Shown here piece by piece: positions 12,430 through 22,300 of a DNA stretch of 64,000 nt. Source of the DNA: Acanthosepion esculentum (Eukaryota; Mollusca; Cephalopoda; Sepiida; Sepiidae); NCBI GenBank assembly GCA_964036315.1, contig OZ038492.1, forward strand, positions 43,527,022-43,591,021. Reading direction: 5' to 3'. The position numbers and the translations under genes were made by a program. The notes beneath the pieces were generated by a model that saw nothing but the letters and a program-made list of their open reading frames with translations, was not told the DNA's origin and did no database searches. Every line of letters starts with the position of its first letter. The stretch's first letter is position 1.

Positions 12430-12945
12430 TAAATATTATGAAGTCTTTTGATAGAAGATGGAAAATGTGACATCGATATCCTAACACGTGTTAAACTAGG
12501 GAAAGAAGCATTCTAGAAGCTAAGCAAGATACTGAAAAACGGAATAAATTTATAGAAACAAAGAAAAGTGTTGGACAGGTATATACGGAGAAAACTAGAG
12601 AGAAAAGAATTGTAGAACCTGAATATATCATGGCCGAAGGGAGTAAAGAAAATGGCCGCAGAAAGAGCAATTATAATCAGAATCAGGAAAAGTCAGCTGA
12701 ATGAGAAAAGAGGACTTGGAAAACTTAAACGTCACAGGGAATATTGGGGGGAAGGGAGACAGGGGAAGTCAGCGAGCTACGTACCTGACGAGCTTGTGTA
12801 AATGGTTATCGGAACAGGCTGCGGGGGCTTTAGCAAAAGTAGAGAAACTTCTAAGGGTCGCAATGGATAGGAAGTTGATGAAAACCCTGATGACATGTGT
12901 CCTGAACGGACAAGTCACATATAAGATGTATCTGGAATAAAAACG
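12430..12945 (+). pseudogene. RTE-like LINE C-terminal RT relic
   Basis: A GRKCDIDILTRVKLGKK-like block near 12465 is followed by a stop-ridden middle. The intact frame 12701-12940 then reads MRKEDLENLNVTGNIGGKGD, RGSQRATYLTSLCKWLSEQA, and LLRVAMDRKLMKTLMTCVLN. These are the terminal blocks of the same RTE-like family as 6.2 and 13.2 kb. Palm and endonuclease are absent. Confidence 0.8.
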
Positions 12946-13074
12946 GCTCCTTAAACTTTTTCTTAGGATGTTTTCGATAACAAACATTTAAGGAAATAGG
13001 CAAATCCACAAGACAAAAAACTACTACAAAACACAGCGTACTAAAGCAAAGACTATATCTGTTTGCCATGGCGA

Positions 13075-13190
13075 ATTGTAACTTCCGGCTTTCCTCAGGT
13101 CTATATCCATCCGGTTGACACACCGGGAATTCTGAACTTAACCTTTTATTTAATCTATGGGGGTAGACTGTTCTCGTTCCACTGCTCATG
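13075..13190 (-). mobile_element. Dispersed repeat with degenerate hammerhead-like core
   Basis: Minus strand: a GAACGAGAACAGTCTACCCC start, GGTTAAGTTCAGAATTCCC, then CCTGAGGAAAGCCGG. It aligns with repeats at 18.86, 29.33, 29.58 and 47.82 kb, which share the block before a CTGANGA motif. Here the stem II and GAAAC part is lost. Confidence 0.5.
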
Positions 13191-13199
13191 TCATTTTTA

Positions 13200-13625
13200 T
13201 CTAGTACTTTTCAAGTATTCCCGATAAGATGAAGAAACTTGAAGCAAGAAAAATGTGGTTCTACAGAAGGATGTTGAGAATACGATGAACTGGACATGTG
13301 TGAAACGTAATTTTAGAGAAAATGGAAACAAAAAAGACACTTATATTTAACATCAAGAAGAGACAGTTGAAATTTCTAGAGTACATAAGGACTTGGAAAA
13401 TTTAATATTCACAGGACAGATTGAAAACAAGAAGGGCAGATGAATACAATGCATAACGTACCTAAAGAGCTTGAGTAAATGGATGACGGAACAGGTTCTG
13501 GGAGAGATAGCAAAAAGTCCAAATTTATTAAGAACTACAAAGGACAGGAAATTGTGGAGAGCTATGCTCGCCAACGTCTCTAAAGAACATAGTATATATA
13601 AGACAAAGATTAATATGCCACGACA
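13200..13625 (+). pseudogene. RTE-like LINE C-terminal RT relic
   Basis: KMKKLEARKMWFYRRMLRI near 13230-13285 is followed by KKRQLKFLEYI near 13360. The open frame from 13471 then reads MSKWMTEQVLGEIAKSPNLL and RTTKDRKLWRAMLANVSKEH. These are the terminal thumb blocks, in order, of the family seen at 12.4 kb and in the same orientation. It lies only about 0.3 kb after that relic, with the repeat at 13.1 kb between them, so these are two insertions rather than one broken copy. Several stops interrupt the middle. Confidence 0.8.
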
Positions 13626-15836
13626 TTCACCTAGTGAACTATGTAGAGACTAGGAAATTGAAGAAGAAATATAACCGTGGCGTATCCGCAAACATCGTTG
13701 ACTGATAATATTTAAAAGAGAAATATCAACTCTCTCCAGCTCGCTTTCATTTTTTTCCGCGTGCCTGCCCACGAGAAAGCACAGTAATTGAAGGGAAAAT
13801 TCTCTGTGTGTCATTCCAGTGAGATTGATTGCAAGATACGAAGGTCGGCTCTGACACTGAGTGGACGTCGATGACCGGCGCTCATTTCAGCCTTCGGATG
13901 ACCTCCAGGGTTAGCAATATGGAATCTACGGGACCGAGAGTATTTTGCGTTCGAGATTACAGTAAGCTATACCTTTTCTCACGAAATTCTATCCAAGTAA
14001 TCCTTGCCTGATGCACAAAAAGATAATTGATGAAAAATGAAGAGCTTGTTGACCCCCTAGACTTACTATTATCTGAGTGTGCACATTGCAGGTGATTTTT
14101 TTTTCTTGCTGCAAAACAACCACTTGCCAGTTTTCTTTATATCGTATTTTCCATCTAAGGCGAGCTAAGAAAAATCTACAAAATCTTGGAAAACAGAATA
14201 CATAACTGTCTGTAAGAAGCTTCGTTGCACACTATCGCTTTGCAAGGTTCGATCTAGGGATTAAAGGTGAAAGTTAAAGGCTTTCAAAAGAAAAGAGGTT
14301 ATGTTGAAATAATTATTTGTTTTGAGAAATAAATGCTTATGTTCGGGGGGATTTCAGCAGTCTGTTGTCTTATCAGTGACGACTCTGGCGGTCGGGCTTG
14401 TCGGGTTCAGCCCGAATGAGTCAGCATGCACGTATATTTTTTCAAAGCATCCAAAGTATTTCGTAGTAAGTCGTTTTCATTTTTGATTTCAGCTGAATCC
14501 AAAATTGTTTTAACTCAGTGCCTCAAAAGACTGACCGAAATACATTTCGTTAATATTGTTCATAATTAAGAAAAGAAAACAAAGAAAAAAAGAAAAAGAA
14601 TAATAAAGAAAAGAAAAAAGAAAGAAAGTAAAAAGTGAATGAAATAAAATTATGTGCATGGTCGGGTTGCGTAGATCTGAGACCTATTTAAGCTGGATTC
14701 ATACTTAATAGGACATTTATTTCTTGCTTTGATTTTATAAATGATCTTTCAAAATTTCTAATGACTTGTATGTCGTGTTTTTTCAATTTTTTGTTTTGAA
14801 ATGTCCGTTTTAAATAAATCATTTCGTACACTATAAGTTTTTTAGCGAAATGTATCTTTTGAGAAAGAGTGAATTAAATTTAGTCCACCTTAAATTCGAC
14901 GAATATCAAAGACAGTGGCGGCTTTAACTTGTCGACTGGAGGTTTAGGTGAGGAGTGTAACTGGGGTAGTGTTCAGGAAAGGATATCAGTCAGCAGTACT
15001 GATCATAAACGTACAATAAATTAAACTAAAAATTCAGAGTGAGATACATAAACACAGTAACGCATAGACCTATATACAAGCTGACACTCTACCATCAGGG
15101 AATTGATAACCAGGCTATAATACAATAAAAAATGGAAAGGGGACAATAACCTAAATATCAAAGAATTTGTCCTCACTCTTTTTTCTTACATATCTGGAAA
15201 AATTATTAAAATAAATGCTTATTGTTATAGAATATTTACAATTAAAATGCCAAAATGTGTGATTTTTTAATTTCATGCACAGAGATTTTTAAAAGTTACA
15301 TATTAATTTAGAGTAAAGAAATCATTTTAGTATCTAAGTTTTACCAATAATATATTTTGTTAAAGATTGTAATGAGTCCGAGATATATTAATGACCTAGA
15401 GTCACCACAATGCCTTATTGATATAAAAAGTAATTGTATAGTTGCTATAAAAAAATCATCCCTGGGGATTTCATGGATAACATGACAAACTGTGTTATAT
15501 AGCCTTGGGTGGTAAGCGATCTAAATGAAAGAATAACTGAATTCAAAGCCAGATGGTTATTGGGGTGTGAATGACTATCCTACCCTGGAAACACCACTGA
15601 AGACTATCTGCTAGGCTATCTTTCGCAGGAAACACTCGTAAGGAGTTACGGGTCTCGGGATACATTCCACTTTATTTTCAATGACTTGTCACGTACCTGG
15701 AATCACTTCAATAAATTTTGAGTAAAATTCGATGAGTTTTGATGTGAAATAAATTTTCAACGAAAACTGTGGATTTTCCTTGATAATCCATTAACTTTTG
15801 TGTTGAACATTATCCTATGTAAATCATTTTTATCAG

Positions 15837-15838
<2 letters not shown>
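13626..15838. other. No recognisable gene
   Basis: AT-rich DNA. There is a short purine-rich run at about 14570-14645 and a slightly GC-richer island near 13830-13960 whose 60-codon open frame matches nothing I know. No RNA gene or transposon recognised. Confidence 0.5.
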
Positions 15839-15925
<87 letters not shown>

Positions 15926-15926
15926 T
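15839..15926. repeat. (TA)n microsatellite
   Basis: About 88 bp of TA with one C interruption near 15905. Confidence 0.95.
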
Positions 15927-16234
15927 AAATTTTAAGTGTTTTTATGCGCTAAAATCCTGGTACATTTTCCATAGTTTACTGGTGGAAAGGAAATTTTATA
16001 CAGGCAGGGTTTTGTCATAAAATGCTCGATATCAAAAGGTAAGGATACAATGTTAATAGAATTAATTTAGAGAAACTTATCACTTAATTGTGTGCTGTTA
16101 AGCTATAATTATATACTATAATTTTAGAAAGTGGAAATTTCACTTAATTATGATGGAATGTTTCAAAGTCTTCACCTGAAATAAAAGAAAATGACTTTAA
16201 GCTAAAAGGTTAAAATACAGGGGAAAAAAGGTGT

Positions 16235-16310
16235 CAGTTTAAAGATTACCCAGATCAACAAACACCTGATGAAAGCTGGAGGACACAATGGTCGAAATTT
16301 TGCAACGTAA
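16235..16310 (+). mobile_element. Dispersed repeat with hammerhead-like core
   Basis: AGATTACCCAGATCAACAAA is followed by CACCTGATGA, a 21-base insert and GAAA. It aligns with the copies at 29.58 and 47.82 kb (GGATC..CAGACACCTGA). CTGATGA and GAAA are the two conserved strands of a hammerhead core, but stem II does not pair well here. Confidence 0.45.
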
Positions 16311-16437
16311 AATCCTTATGTTTAACTTGATAAAGTCCATCAGTAGACGAATCACGTTGGTAAAGAAAAGCTTTCCTTTTGTCTTTATTCATATTGTCTT
16401 TTTACAGATATATTTTATTTATATTTGAACATACACA

Positions 16438-16440
<3 letters not shown>

Positions 16441-16506
<66 letters not shown>
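16441..16506. repeat. (AT)33 microsatellite
   Basis: Pure AT run. Open frames of alternating Ile/Tyr across it are artefacts. Confidence 0.95.
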
Positions 16507-16510
<4 letters not shown>

Positions 16511-16514
16511 ACAT

Positions 16515-16710
16515 ATATTGTTAAATATAATAGACAATGAATGTCTATTATGTTTGATCATAACCCGTTCTAAACTTCGTATAGGTGCTTTAATTTCGGG
16601 AGAAAATAATGACAAAAATTGTCTAACAAATGGATATATTTTTATTATGCTGTTCCTTGATCTAAGCTTTCGGCTCTCATGAGCCATCTTCAGAGTGGTT
16701 ATATGGACAT
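16515..16710 (-). mobile_element. Candidate Penelope-like tail with hammerhead-like core
   Basis: On the minus strand 16693-16668 reads CTGAAGA, T, GGCTC-ATGA-GAGCC, GAAA. The conserved hammerhead core strands (CUGANGA and GAAA) thus flank a perfect 5-bp stem II with a tetraloop. A potential AUC cleavage triplet follows at 16662-16660 on the minus strand. I could not draw a convincing stem I. Hammerheads are known in Penelope-like elements and some other retroelements. The block sits beside a long AT run, as do the Penelope-like pieces at 36-37.6 kb. Transposon identity is inferred. Confidence 0.5.
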
Positions 16711-17390
16711 TTAAACAAAGATATTCGCCATCAAAGATGATATTCTCTTATGTTTACATGGAAGTTTTCTATGCGATTATAACGGTCGCAGAATAGGAGA
16801 TGCAGGTCGTAAATTCGTAATGCGGTTCTATGTCGCTGCACCCTCAACAATTCGTTTTTAATATTAAAAACAAATTTCGAACACTCTTACGGTACTGTCA
16901 CGCCATTTAAATCATAAGTGGAAAGAAAAGTATTTCTATTTGTCATTATTATTGGTGCAGAATATTCATAAATTATTCTCAACTATGTCTTTAACTGATT
17001 TATCGACCGCTACAAAGTCTCTTTTTATGTTTGTCTAACCAAAATCCTTTTAAACTGTCGACATCTTTTTCCTAGAAATTGTGTCCATTTTGCTCAAAAT
17101 CCATACAGTACATACATGAATATAAACCAATTTCATGTATAGTGCGAATCCTGAAATTTTTGAATGAATTTTAATCTCTCCTGAAAAGAATTACCTGTTT
17201 TTTACGATTTTAACCTCTAACCTTTGTATAGTGCGACACCCTATTTTGGAGGGTAAAAAAACTTACACTGTACTCAACTAGAAACGGTATTTATTTTATT
17301 GAAGATGGAAACGGGAAAACAAATTCAGTGAAGTATTGTATTTTCAACTTTTTTAATAGTTTAGACTTAAAGAAAAGTAAGGCACTTCGA
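16711..17390. other. No recognisable gene
   Basis: AT-rich. GTATAGTGCGA strings occur near 17140 and 17227, the second followed by CACCCTATTTTGGAGGG. They resemble the GTATGATGCGA ends of the fold-back element at 22.7 kb and may be a decayed relative. No coding region. Confidence 0.4.
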
Positions 17391-17500
17391 TGTGGTTTAA
17401 TGGTCAGCATGAGTGTCTTGCTTGATCAATTACAACTGAGTAGTGACTTCGATCTTCACTGGGTGCTCCTTAAACTCGGCCTTGTGCCCCAACTGAATTA
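17391..17500 (+). mobile_element. tRNA-derived SINE (type with CGGCCTTGTG tail)
   Basis: The A-box-like TGGTTTAATGGTCAGCA and, 40 bp later, the B-box-like GACTTCGATCTTCAC form an internal RNA polymerase III promoter as in tRNA-derived SINEs. The tail contains CTCGGCCTTGTGCC. A second copy lies at 61257-61370. It is not a functional tRNA: no clean acceptor or anticodon pairing. Confidence 0.65.
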
Positions 17501-17691
17501 TGCTTAGTAAACCATTATATAGAAAAAGAAATCGTTTAATCTAACCCCAGGAGGATATACCGGTTGTAACAGCGAAATTACCCAAATCGTTTAACAGCAT
17601 AATTGTCCATCTCACAAAGTGTTTAATATCTAAAAAACACTAAAATAATTGAGTTTTTTTCCCAGGTTTTCAGATAAGCCGTTTAGCCATC

Positions 17692-17976
17692 TTGACACCA
17701 TTTGCCGTAAGAATCACTGAAAAAATAACTATTCAGATAAAAAGAGAACTGGTTAAAATCGTTTTATATCAAACCCACTGTATCTTCCCATCTGAGCAAT
17801 GGTGCGAGAAAAAAATCATCCAAACCTTGATTAATGGTACCAACATTCATACTCTAGCTTCCATATTCAAAGTTTATTCAAGAACCATCAATATAACAGT
17901 GAAAAATTTAAAAAAAGAAAGAACAGTAGAGAGGAAAACTGGATCAGTTCACCACAACAGGAAGGTGAAATCATGA
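17692..17976 (+). pseudogene. Possible Tc1-like transposase N-terminal fragment
   Basis: The frame contains QTLINGTNIHTLASIFKVYS, then RTINITVKNLKKE and RTVERKTGSVHHNRKV. A helix-turn-helix-like stretch followed by a linker of the form T-V-x-R-K-T/S-G-S is typical of the DNA-binding half of Tc1/mariner transposases. The RKTGS motif and the preceding recognition-helix pattern support this. The catalytic DDE domain is not found downstream and terminal repeats are not visible. The family call is tentative. Confidence 0.4.
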
Positions 17977-18850
17977 TTTCAACTTATATCTAATTATATT
18001 CTCATTGTTCAAAGTACAGTAGTGTTATAAAAACCTCGGAGAAACCAAGTAAGATATCATTTCTAATGTACAACGATTCAAAGCTTAATCTAACAATTTT
18101 ACTGTTACATGATTTGAACAATTTTGCTGTTACTCCCGATATGTTAATAATGTAGCGTCGTCGAATGAGTGCCATGAATTGCAGTTCATAAAAATGTCCA
18201 AATTCTGACGTGCTTGTTGGTCAGGATAATCTTTCCATCATTAGCATAAAGGTCAATTGACGAAACGAAAAATAATTTCGAGTGAAAAAATTTGTTCATT
18301 ATTAATTTTATTTTTGAATGAAACTTAATTATACTTTTTATACAAAAATTATATAAAATCATTTGTGATGTGAATCGATCAATAGAAGTAATTAAGAATC
18401 GGCTGCTAATTATTAATCGATATATTAATAAAAATTAAAGCAACCTCCATCCGACATTGGTATTACATTTGGTTGATTTATTTCTTTTTGTTGCTAACAA
18501 GGTTGCTTTTATTGATTTCTTTCTATTTTTGATCAACGACAATCTTACGTGCTTTTAATTCGAATGTCGATGTTTTTATAGGTTCTTATTTTATTTAACT
18601 GATATTGATTTTAGCGAGACAGCTAAAGAAAATAAAGAACTTTTTAGGATTTCTTCAAATTTAACTCCATTTAATATCTTATTTTTCTGTCTGTTTAAGG
18701 TGAACTTTCAAGGTAAAAACTATATTTAGACATTTAATACCTAAAAGTTAAACCCGTTTGTTTTATTCAATTGTGAAGTGATTATTAATAATAAGGAATA
18801 TTCTTAACATTATTTACATTATTCAGACTATTGTCCTCATCTTTGTCGCC
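17977..18850. other. No recognisable gene
   Basis: AT-rich DNA with no recognised family on either strand. Confidence 0.5.
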
Positions 18851-18854
18851 ATAT

Positions 18855-18960
18855 TTATTACAACGTTTCGGCCGTTGTACGCTCTTCAGATGGTTGGAAT
18901 ATTGAACTGAACCCTTTATTTCGCTCACTGGGGTAGACTGTTCTAATTCCACGTGCCATC
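18855..18960 (-). mobile_element. Dispersed repeat with hammerhead-like core
   Basis: Minus strand: TGGAATTAGAACAGTCTACC, GAAATAAAGGGTTCAGTTCA, then CTGAAGA (18889-18883), a 13-base insert, and GAAAC (18869-18865) followed by GTTGTAATAA. The order of blocks is the same as in the 47.82-kb copy. Stem II is only two or three base pairs. Confidence 0.55.
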
Positions 18961-18983
18961 TTTAATGGATGCCAGTTATCAGT

Positions 18984-19174
18984 TATCTCCTGTTAATTCC
19001 CCCCTGAAAGTTCCCCACTGCCTTAACCTTTATCCACTGTGCAATGTATCCTTGAGGACACATCGCACAGTGGATAAAGGTGTTGGTCAGATCAAGTGAC
19101 AGGACCCAAAGAGTGTGAGTTCAATATCCGGTTAAGGCAGTGGAGAACTTTCAGGGGGAAATTAGCAGGAGATA
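18984..19174. mobile_element. Head-to-head inverted pair of tRNA-derived SINE heads
   Basis: Left arm 18984-19051 pairs with right arm 19056-19174. The inner arms are 25 bp (19027-19051 with 19056-19080), with two mismatches and a TTGA loop. The outer 43-bp arms (18984-19026 with 19132-19174) have three mismatches. The right side has 51 extra bases (19081-19131) that include a B-box-like GTGAGTTCAATATCC, and CAGTGGATAAAGG precedes them like an A-box. The right arm is thus the fuller SINE head and the left an inverted copy lacking that segment. Confidence 0.7.
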
Positions 19175-19239
19175 AAACGCGCTATCCATTACCGTGCCTT
19201 CCTAGAGCCAATATCACAGCGTTAATCTAGTCGCCAGTG

Positions 19240-19480
19240 ATGTTTGAATAAATCGTCATTAAGGCTATCAAACCTAATAATTTTTTTTATTTTAGCGACT
19301 TTATTAATGTTTCATGCTTCATTAATTCTTTATTTCTTTCGTTTCGTTATTCGTTCATTTTTATTACATTCTTTCTTTTTCTTCATTTTGTTTTCTTCAT
19401 TTTTACCACATTTTTTCTTGCTATATTTTCTTCTTCTGCATTTTAACTTTCCTTCAATCCACTTCTTTTTTCTTTTAGTT
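19240..19480 (+). repeat. Pyrimidine-rich tract
   Basis: TTTCTTT and TTCATTTT words dominate, giving a Phe/Leu/Ser open frame with no domain. It leads directly into the dispersed repeat that follows. Confidence 0.6.
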
Positions 19481-19482
19481 TT

Positions 19483-19715
19483 TGAATCATTTCACCTCAA
19501 GCAAGGAGGCAATGCCACTAGAGGGTTACAGGGAGTAAAAATCAGAGAGAATGATACGATTGAAAATAGGATAGTTCGAGGAAAGGACAAAATGGGAACA
19601 GAATGCAAAAGGAGGCTACTGACATTGCTTTAAAATTTTTGAATATTGTAGTTATCAGGGAAGCAAGAAATCGGAAGTGATATCCACAGGTGAGAAGTGC
19701 GAAAAAAAAACGTTC
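19483..19715 (+). mobile_element. Dispersed repeat family with CACCTCAAGCAAGG start
   Basis: Starts ATTTCACCTCAAGCAAGGAG and continues with GGTTACAGGGAGT, a purine-rich middle and a GGGAAGCAAGAAATCGG block near the end. Copies at 62655-62860 (CACCCCAAGCAAGG, GGGAAGCAAGGAACTGG) and 25340-25515 (partial) share this order. All are on the plus strand. Family identity unknown. Confidence 0.65.
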
Positions 19716-19912
19716 CGAGCATGAGACCCGAGTTCGACTCTCACCAGGAAATTGTGTCGACGAAACTGTTCGGGATCCATTGAGGATTGTTCTTGCATGT
19801 CATATGTCATCGTGACCGAGGGTTTGAGCGTACTGATCATGACAGATTATTCTCTCTATCCCCACAAACTGTAACAGAGGTCTACTCAGCATAATAATAA
19901 TAATAATAGCTG
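19716..19912 (+). mobile_element. tRNA-derived SINE ending in (ATA)n
   Basis: The B-box-like CCGAGTTCGACTCTCACC (about 19728-19745) is followed by a body containing GTCATCGTGACCGAGGGTTT, GAGCGTACTGATCATGACAG and AAACTGTAACAGAGGTCTAC, then TCAGCATAATAATAATAAT. The body recurs on the minus strand at 19990-20150 and in the palindrome at 46.8-47.0 kb. Confidence 0.65.
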
Positions 19913-19989
19913 GCCACTCGTATTTGAGGATAACAGTATATTAGAGCGACTAGCCAATCACTATTGCAGACGCTCACTCATGCACATTT

Positions 19990-20375
19990 GTGTTTGTTTA
20001 ATACCCACAGAGCCAACCAGTGCTTTATACTGCAACTATGCTGAGCAGACCTTAGTTACAGTTTCTGGGAGAAAGCATGTTATCTAGCGTGATCAACAAT
20101 CTGAACAAGGCCAGTTCGCTCAAAGCCTCGGTCACGATGACATGTGGTTTTGTGTAGCACAGCTATCGACGCGTTCCAAGGTTTCTGACTACTTAATTTC
20201 AGTTTAAGTATGGTTTTCAGGCAATTTTAAAAAGTGCCGCACGCTGGGATCACCCCCTCCAGATCGATAATATCAGAAAGTCTCCTGCCTGACAAAACGA
20301 CTATAGTGAGATTCGAACCCGGCTTTCATAGTAAGAAAGCGAACGTTTTGACCACTCGGCCACGCGCCCATACTC
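19990..20375 (-). mobile_element. tRNA-derived SINE, opposite orientation to its neighbour
   Basis: Minus strand 20372-20300 is strongly tRNA-like: A-box GCGTGGCCGAGTGGTC and B-box CCGGGTTCGAATCTCACT, in the Ser/Leu style. Further down come CATGTCATCGTGACCGAGGC (about 20140) and CAGAAACTGTAACTAAGGTC, then TGCTCAGCATAGTTGCAG near 20040. These body blocks match the plus SINE at 19.8 kb, so the two elements converge tail to tail around 19.91-19.99 kb. An internal stretch near 20150-20235 is unassigned. Confidence 0.7.
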
Positions 20376-20964
20376 AGCATAGTCGCATTATAAACCACAG
20401 GTTGGTATTGAAGGGATAAAATGTTTCTGAAAAGGAGTCTTATGCAGGGATTATCTAGCAAAACTAGCAGATGTTTATATGCCTAACAGAGCAGCCAGCG
20501 ATCAGGTTAACTTTTTCTTTGCTTTTTATACTTGTATTCCGTCCCATTTTTCTTTTGTCTAACTTTTCATTCTACTACATTTGGCATCTTTTAGTGTTAT
20601 TATTTCATGCTTTTTCTTCCATTTCTTTTCCTACTCTGTACTTTTCTCTCTAATTTAAAAAAAATCTTCTCGTATAAAGTGCGTATTAAATGAAAGGAGA
20701 AAAGAAACTATTAACTTTCCACACTTACAAAAATATTTTTTTTAAATCAAGAGCTATAACAGTTAATCTTGTCTTAAGCCTAACTTCCTGAAAAAAAACT
20801 GTTTTTATTACAAAATAATTAATAAATTTCAACCGACAATTACATTTTTTTAGCCAATGAATGGCGAATGTTCCCTGTATGGAAACAGCAAATTTTTTCT
20901 ATTACCTCTTCCTATATTTATTATTCCCATCTTTTCTCTGATGGATTTGTATTTTTATTGTTCA
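20376..20964. other. No recognisable gene; T-rich tract at 20500-20660
   Basis: Pyrimidine-rich words at 20500-20660 resemble the tracts at 19.3 and 52 kb. Remaining sequence is plain AT-rich DNA. Confidence 0.45.
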
Positions 20965-21129
20965 TCAACCTTTTGCAGGTTATTTAATCCATATCTGGGG
21001 AGAGAAAGAAAAGATAGATTGATATCTTTCCTAAGATTATTTGGGCATAAATGAATATAATGCACCCGACAGGAACTTGGTACCCCGATTTCCATTTCCA
21101 AGCCGTTATCTAATACACCACACACATCT
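20965..21129 (-). mobile_element. SINE body attached to a 5S rRNA head
   Basis: The minus strand continues directly from the 5S-like segment into TGTGTGGTGTATTAGATAAC, then GGCTTGGAAATGGAAATCGG, a GGGTGCATTATATTCATT block, CCCAAATAATCTTAGGAAAG, and CCCCAGATATGGATTAAATA. The same ordered blocks occur at 39835-39965, 4690-4880 and, partly, 41895-42000. Both this copy and the 39.8-kb copy have 5S sequence immediately before them, so the fusion is a family property rather than a chance join. Confidence 0.7.
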
Positions 21130-21249
21130 AAACTGACAGCACCTGATATCCCCAGGTGTTCACCCATCTACGTACTGACCAGGATCGACGTTGCTTAACT
21201 TCGGTGATCGTACGAGAACCGGTGTTTCAACCTCGTATGGCTGTAAGCC
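21130..21249 (-). rRNA. 5S rRNA-like sequence (SINE head, probably not a functional gene)
   Basis: Minus strand 21249-21130 runs from GGCTTACAGCCATACGAGGT to a GTGCTGTCAG end over about 120 nt, the length of 5S rRNA. Highly conserved internal parts are present: GATCACCGAAGTTAAGCAAC, then CAGTACGTAGATGGGTGA and CCTGGGGATATCAGGTGC. The internal control region (A box, intermediate element, C box) lies in this part, so RNA polymerase III transcription is plausible. Several changes from the common animal sequence (for example GTACGATC where GTCCGATC is usual) and the SINE body fused to the 3' end argue against a true 5S gene. Confidence 0.8.
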
Positions 21250-21724
21250 ACCAGCTTTACTTCTTTCGTCTGGTTTTTAATTTTTTTTCTTCGTTCTCTT
21301 CTCCGACGAGGACGATTCCTTTTAAAACGGCCGTATGTCCATCTTGGTATTTCGTTCTTTCCATCCTTTCTGCAGTTCCCCTACCTTTGCCACTTGGGAA
21401 ACGTCCCAAATGTCAGAGAATTGACATTCCTTCTTCCATTGTCTGAAAAATCCGGACACCTTGGCATCGATACCTGCAATTCGACGTAAATTACACACCC
21501 ACTGCTGTCGACAGTCAACCTTCGGCAACTCTGATTTCCTTCATGTTTTTTTCCAAAACTAGCACCGTTGTAATGTAGCAATGATTCCCGTTTTCAACCA
21601 CATCCGAGCATCAAGATTACAAGGCACTCCCAAGTACTTTTCTATCACACCTTTCGTGCTTCTTTAAATCAGAAGAAAAAAAGTGCCGAAAATCAACCTG
21701 AGGCTAGAGTTGATTCGATTTCAT
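21250..21724. other. No recognisable gene
   Basis: Somewhat GC-richer DNA upstream of the 5S-like head. Short open frames only; none recognised. Confidence 0.4.
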
Positions 21725-21975
21725 TTTATTTGCGTTTGAGTTTACTTTCTTTTCCTTCTCTCTTTTTCTTTCTCTCTCTTTTTCTTTCTCTCTCTATATC
21801 TTTCTCTCTTTTTTCTTTCTTTCTATCATTCTTTCTTTTGTTTTTCCTCTCTTTTCGTTCTCTCTCTTTTCTTTCTATCTCTCTCTTTATTTGACTTTTT
21901 TGTTTCTCTCTCTTTTTTCTCTTTCTTTCTAGCGTTTTCGTCCTCTTTCTGTCTTTCTTTCTGTCACACCCACGC
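21725..21975 (+). repeat. Pyrimidine-rich CT tract
   Basis: TTTCTTTCTCTCTC and similar words, followed by a short CA-rich run. The minus-strand Lys/Arg/Glu-rich frame across it is an artefact. Confidence 0.85.
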
Positions 21976-22300
21976 ATACACACACAGACACACACGAAAG
22001 TGTAAGAATTAAATACACAGATCTCCAATGCTTTAACATATATACACAGCTTAGAAAAATTTTACGGTTTTGATTCTTTTAGTTTATAAAGAGTATAATT
22101 TTAAATATTGCTTCATTTGAGGTTTCTTTGTGGTAGACTCACTTTGAACAGTTAACTGCATGTATACGCAACAATAAATTTCTCGCCTGCGTATTTAACG
22201 ACTTGTCCAAAAATAATGACACGAGAAAGCTATGGACAGAAAATTATAATTTTTTAATGTATAAATGATGAACAGTAAATAATAAATATTAACCCTTAAA

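Noticed and set aside
16425..16687. Open frames with long alternating Ile/Tyr on both strands
   Set aside because: Direct translations of an AT dinucleotide run; the same applies at 23.2, 37.9, 41.5 and 46.6 kb.
20300..20372. A genuine tRNA-Ser/Leu gene on the minus strand
   Set aside because: A and B boxes are good, but acceptor and anticodon stems do not pair properly and the sequence continues into a SINE body shared with other loci.
21130..21249. A functional 5S rRNA gene
   Set aside because: Substitutions at usually conserved positions, no T-run terminator at the 3' end, and direct fusion to a SINE body seen twice in the window.
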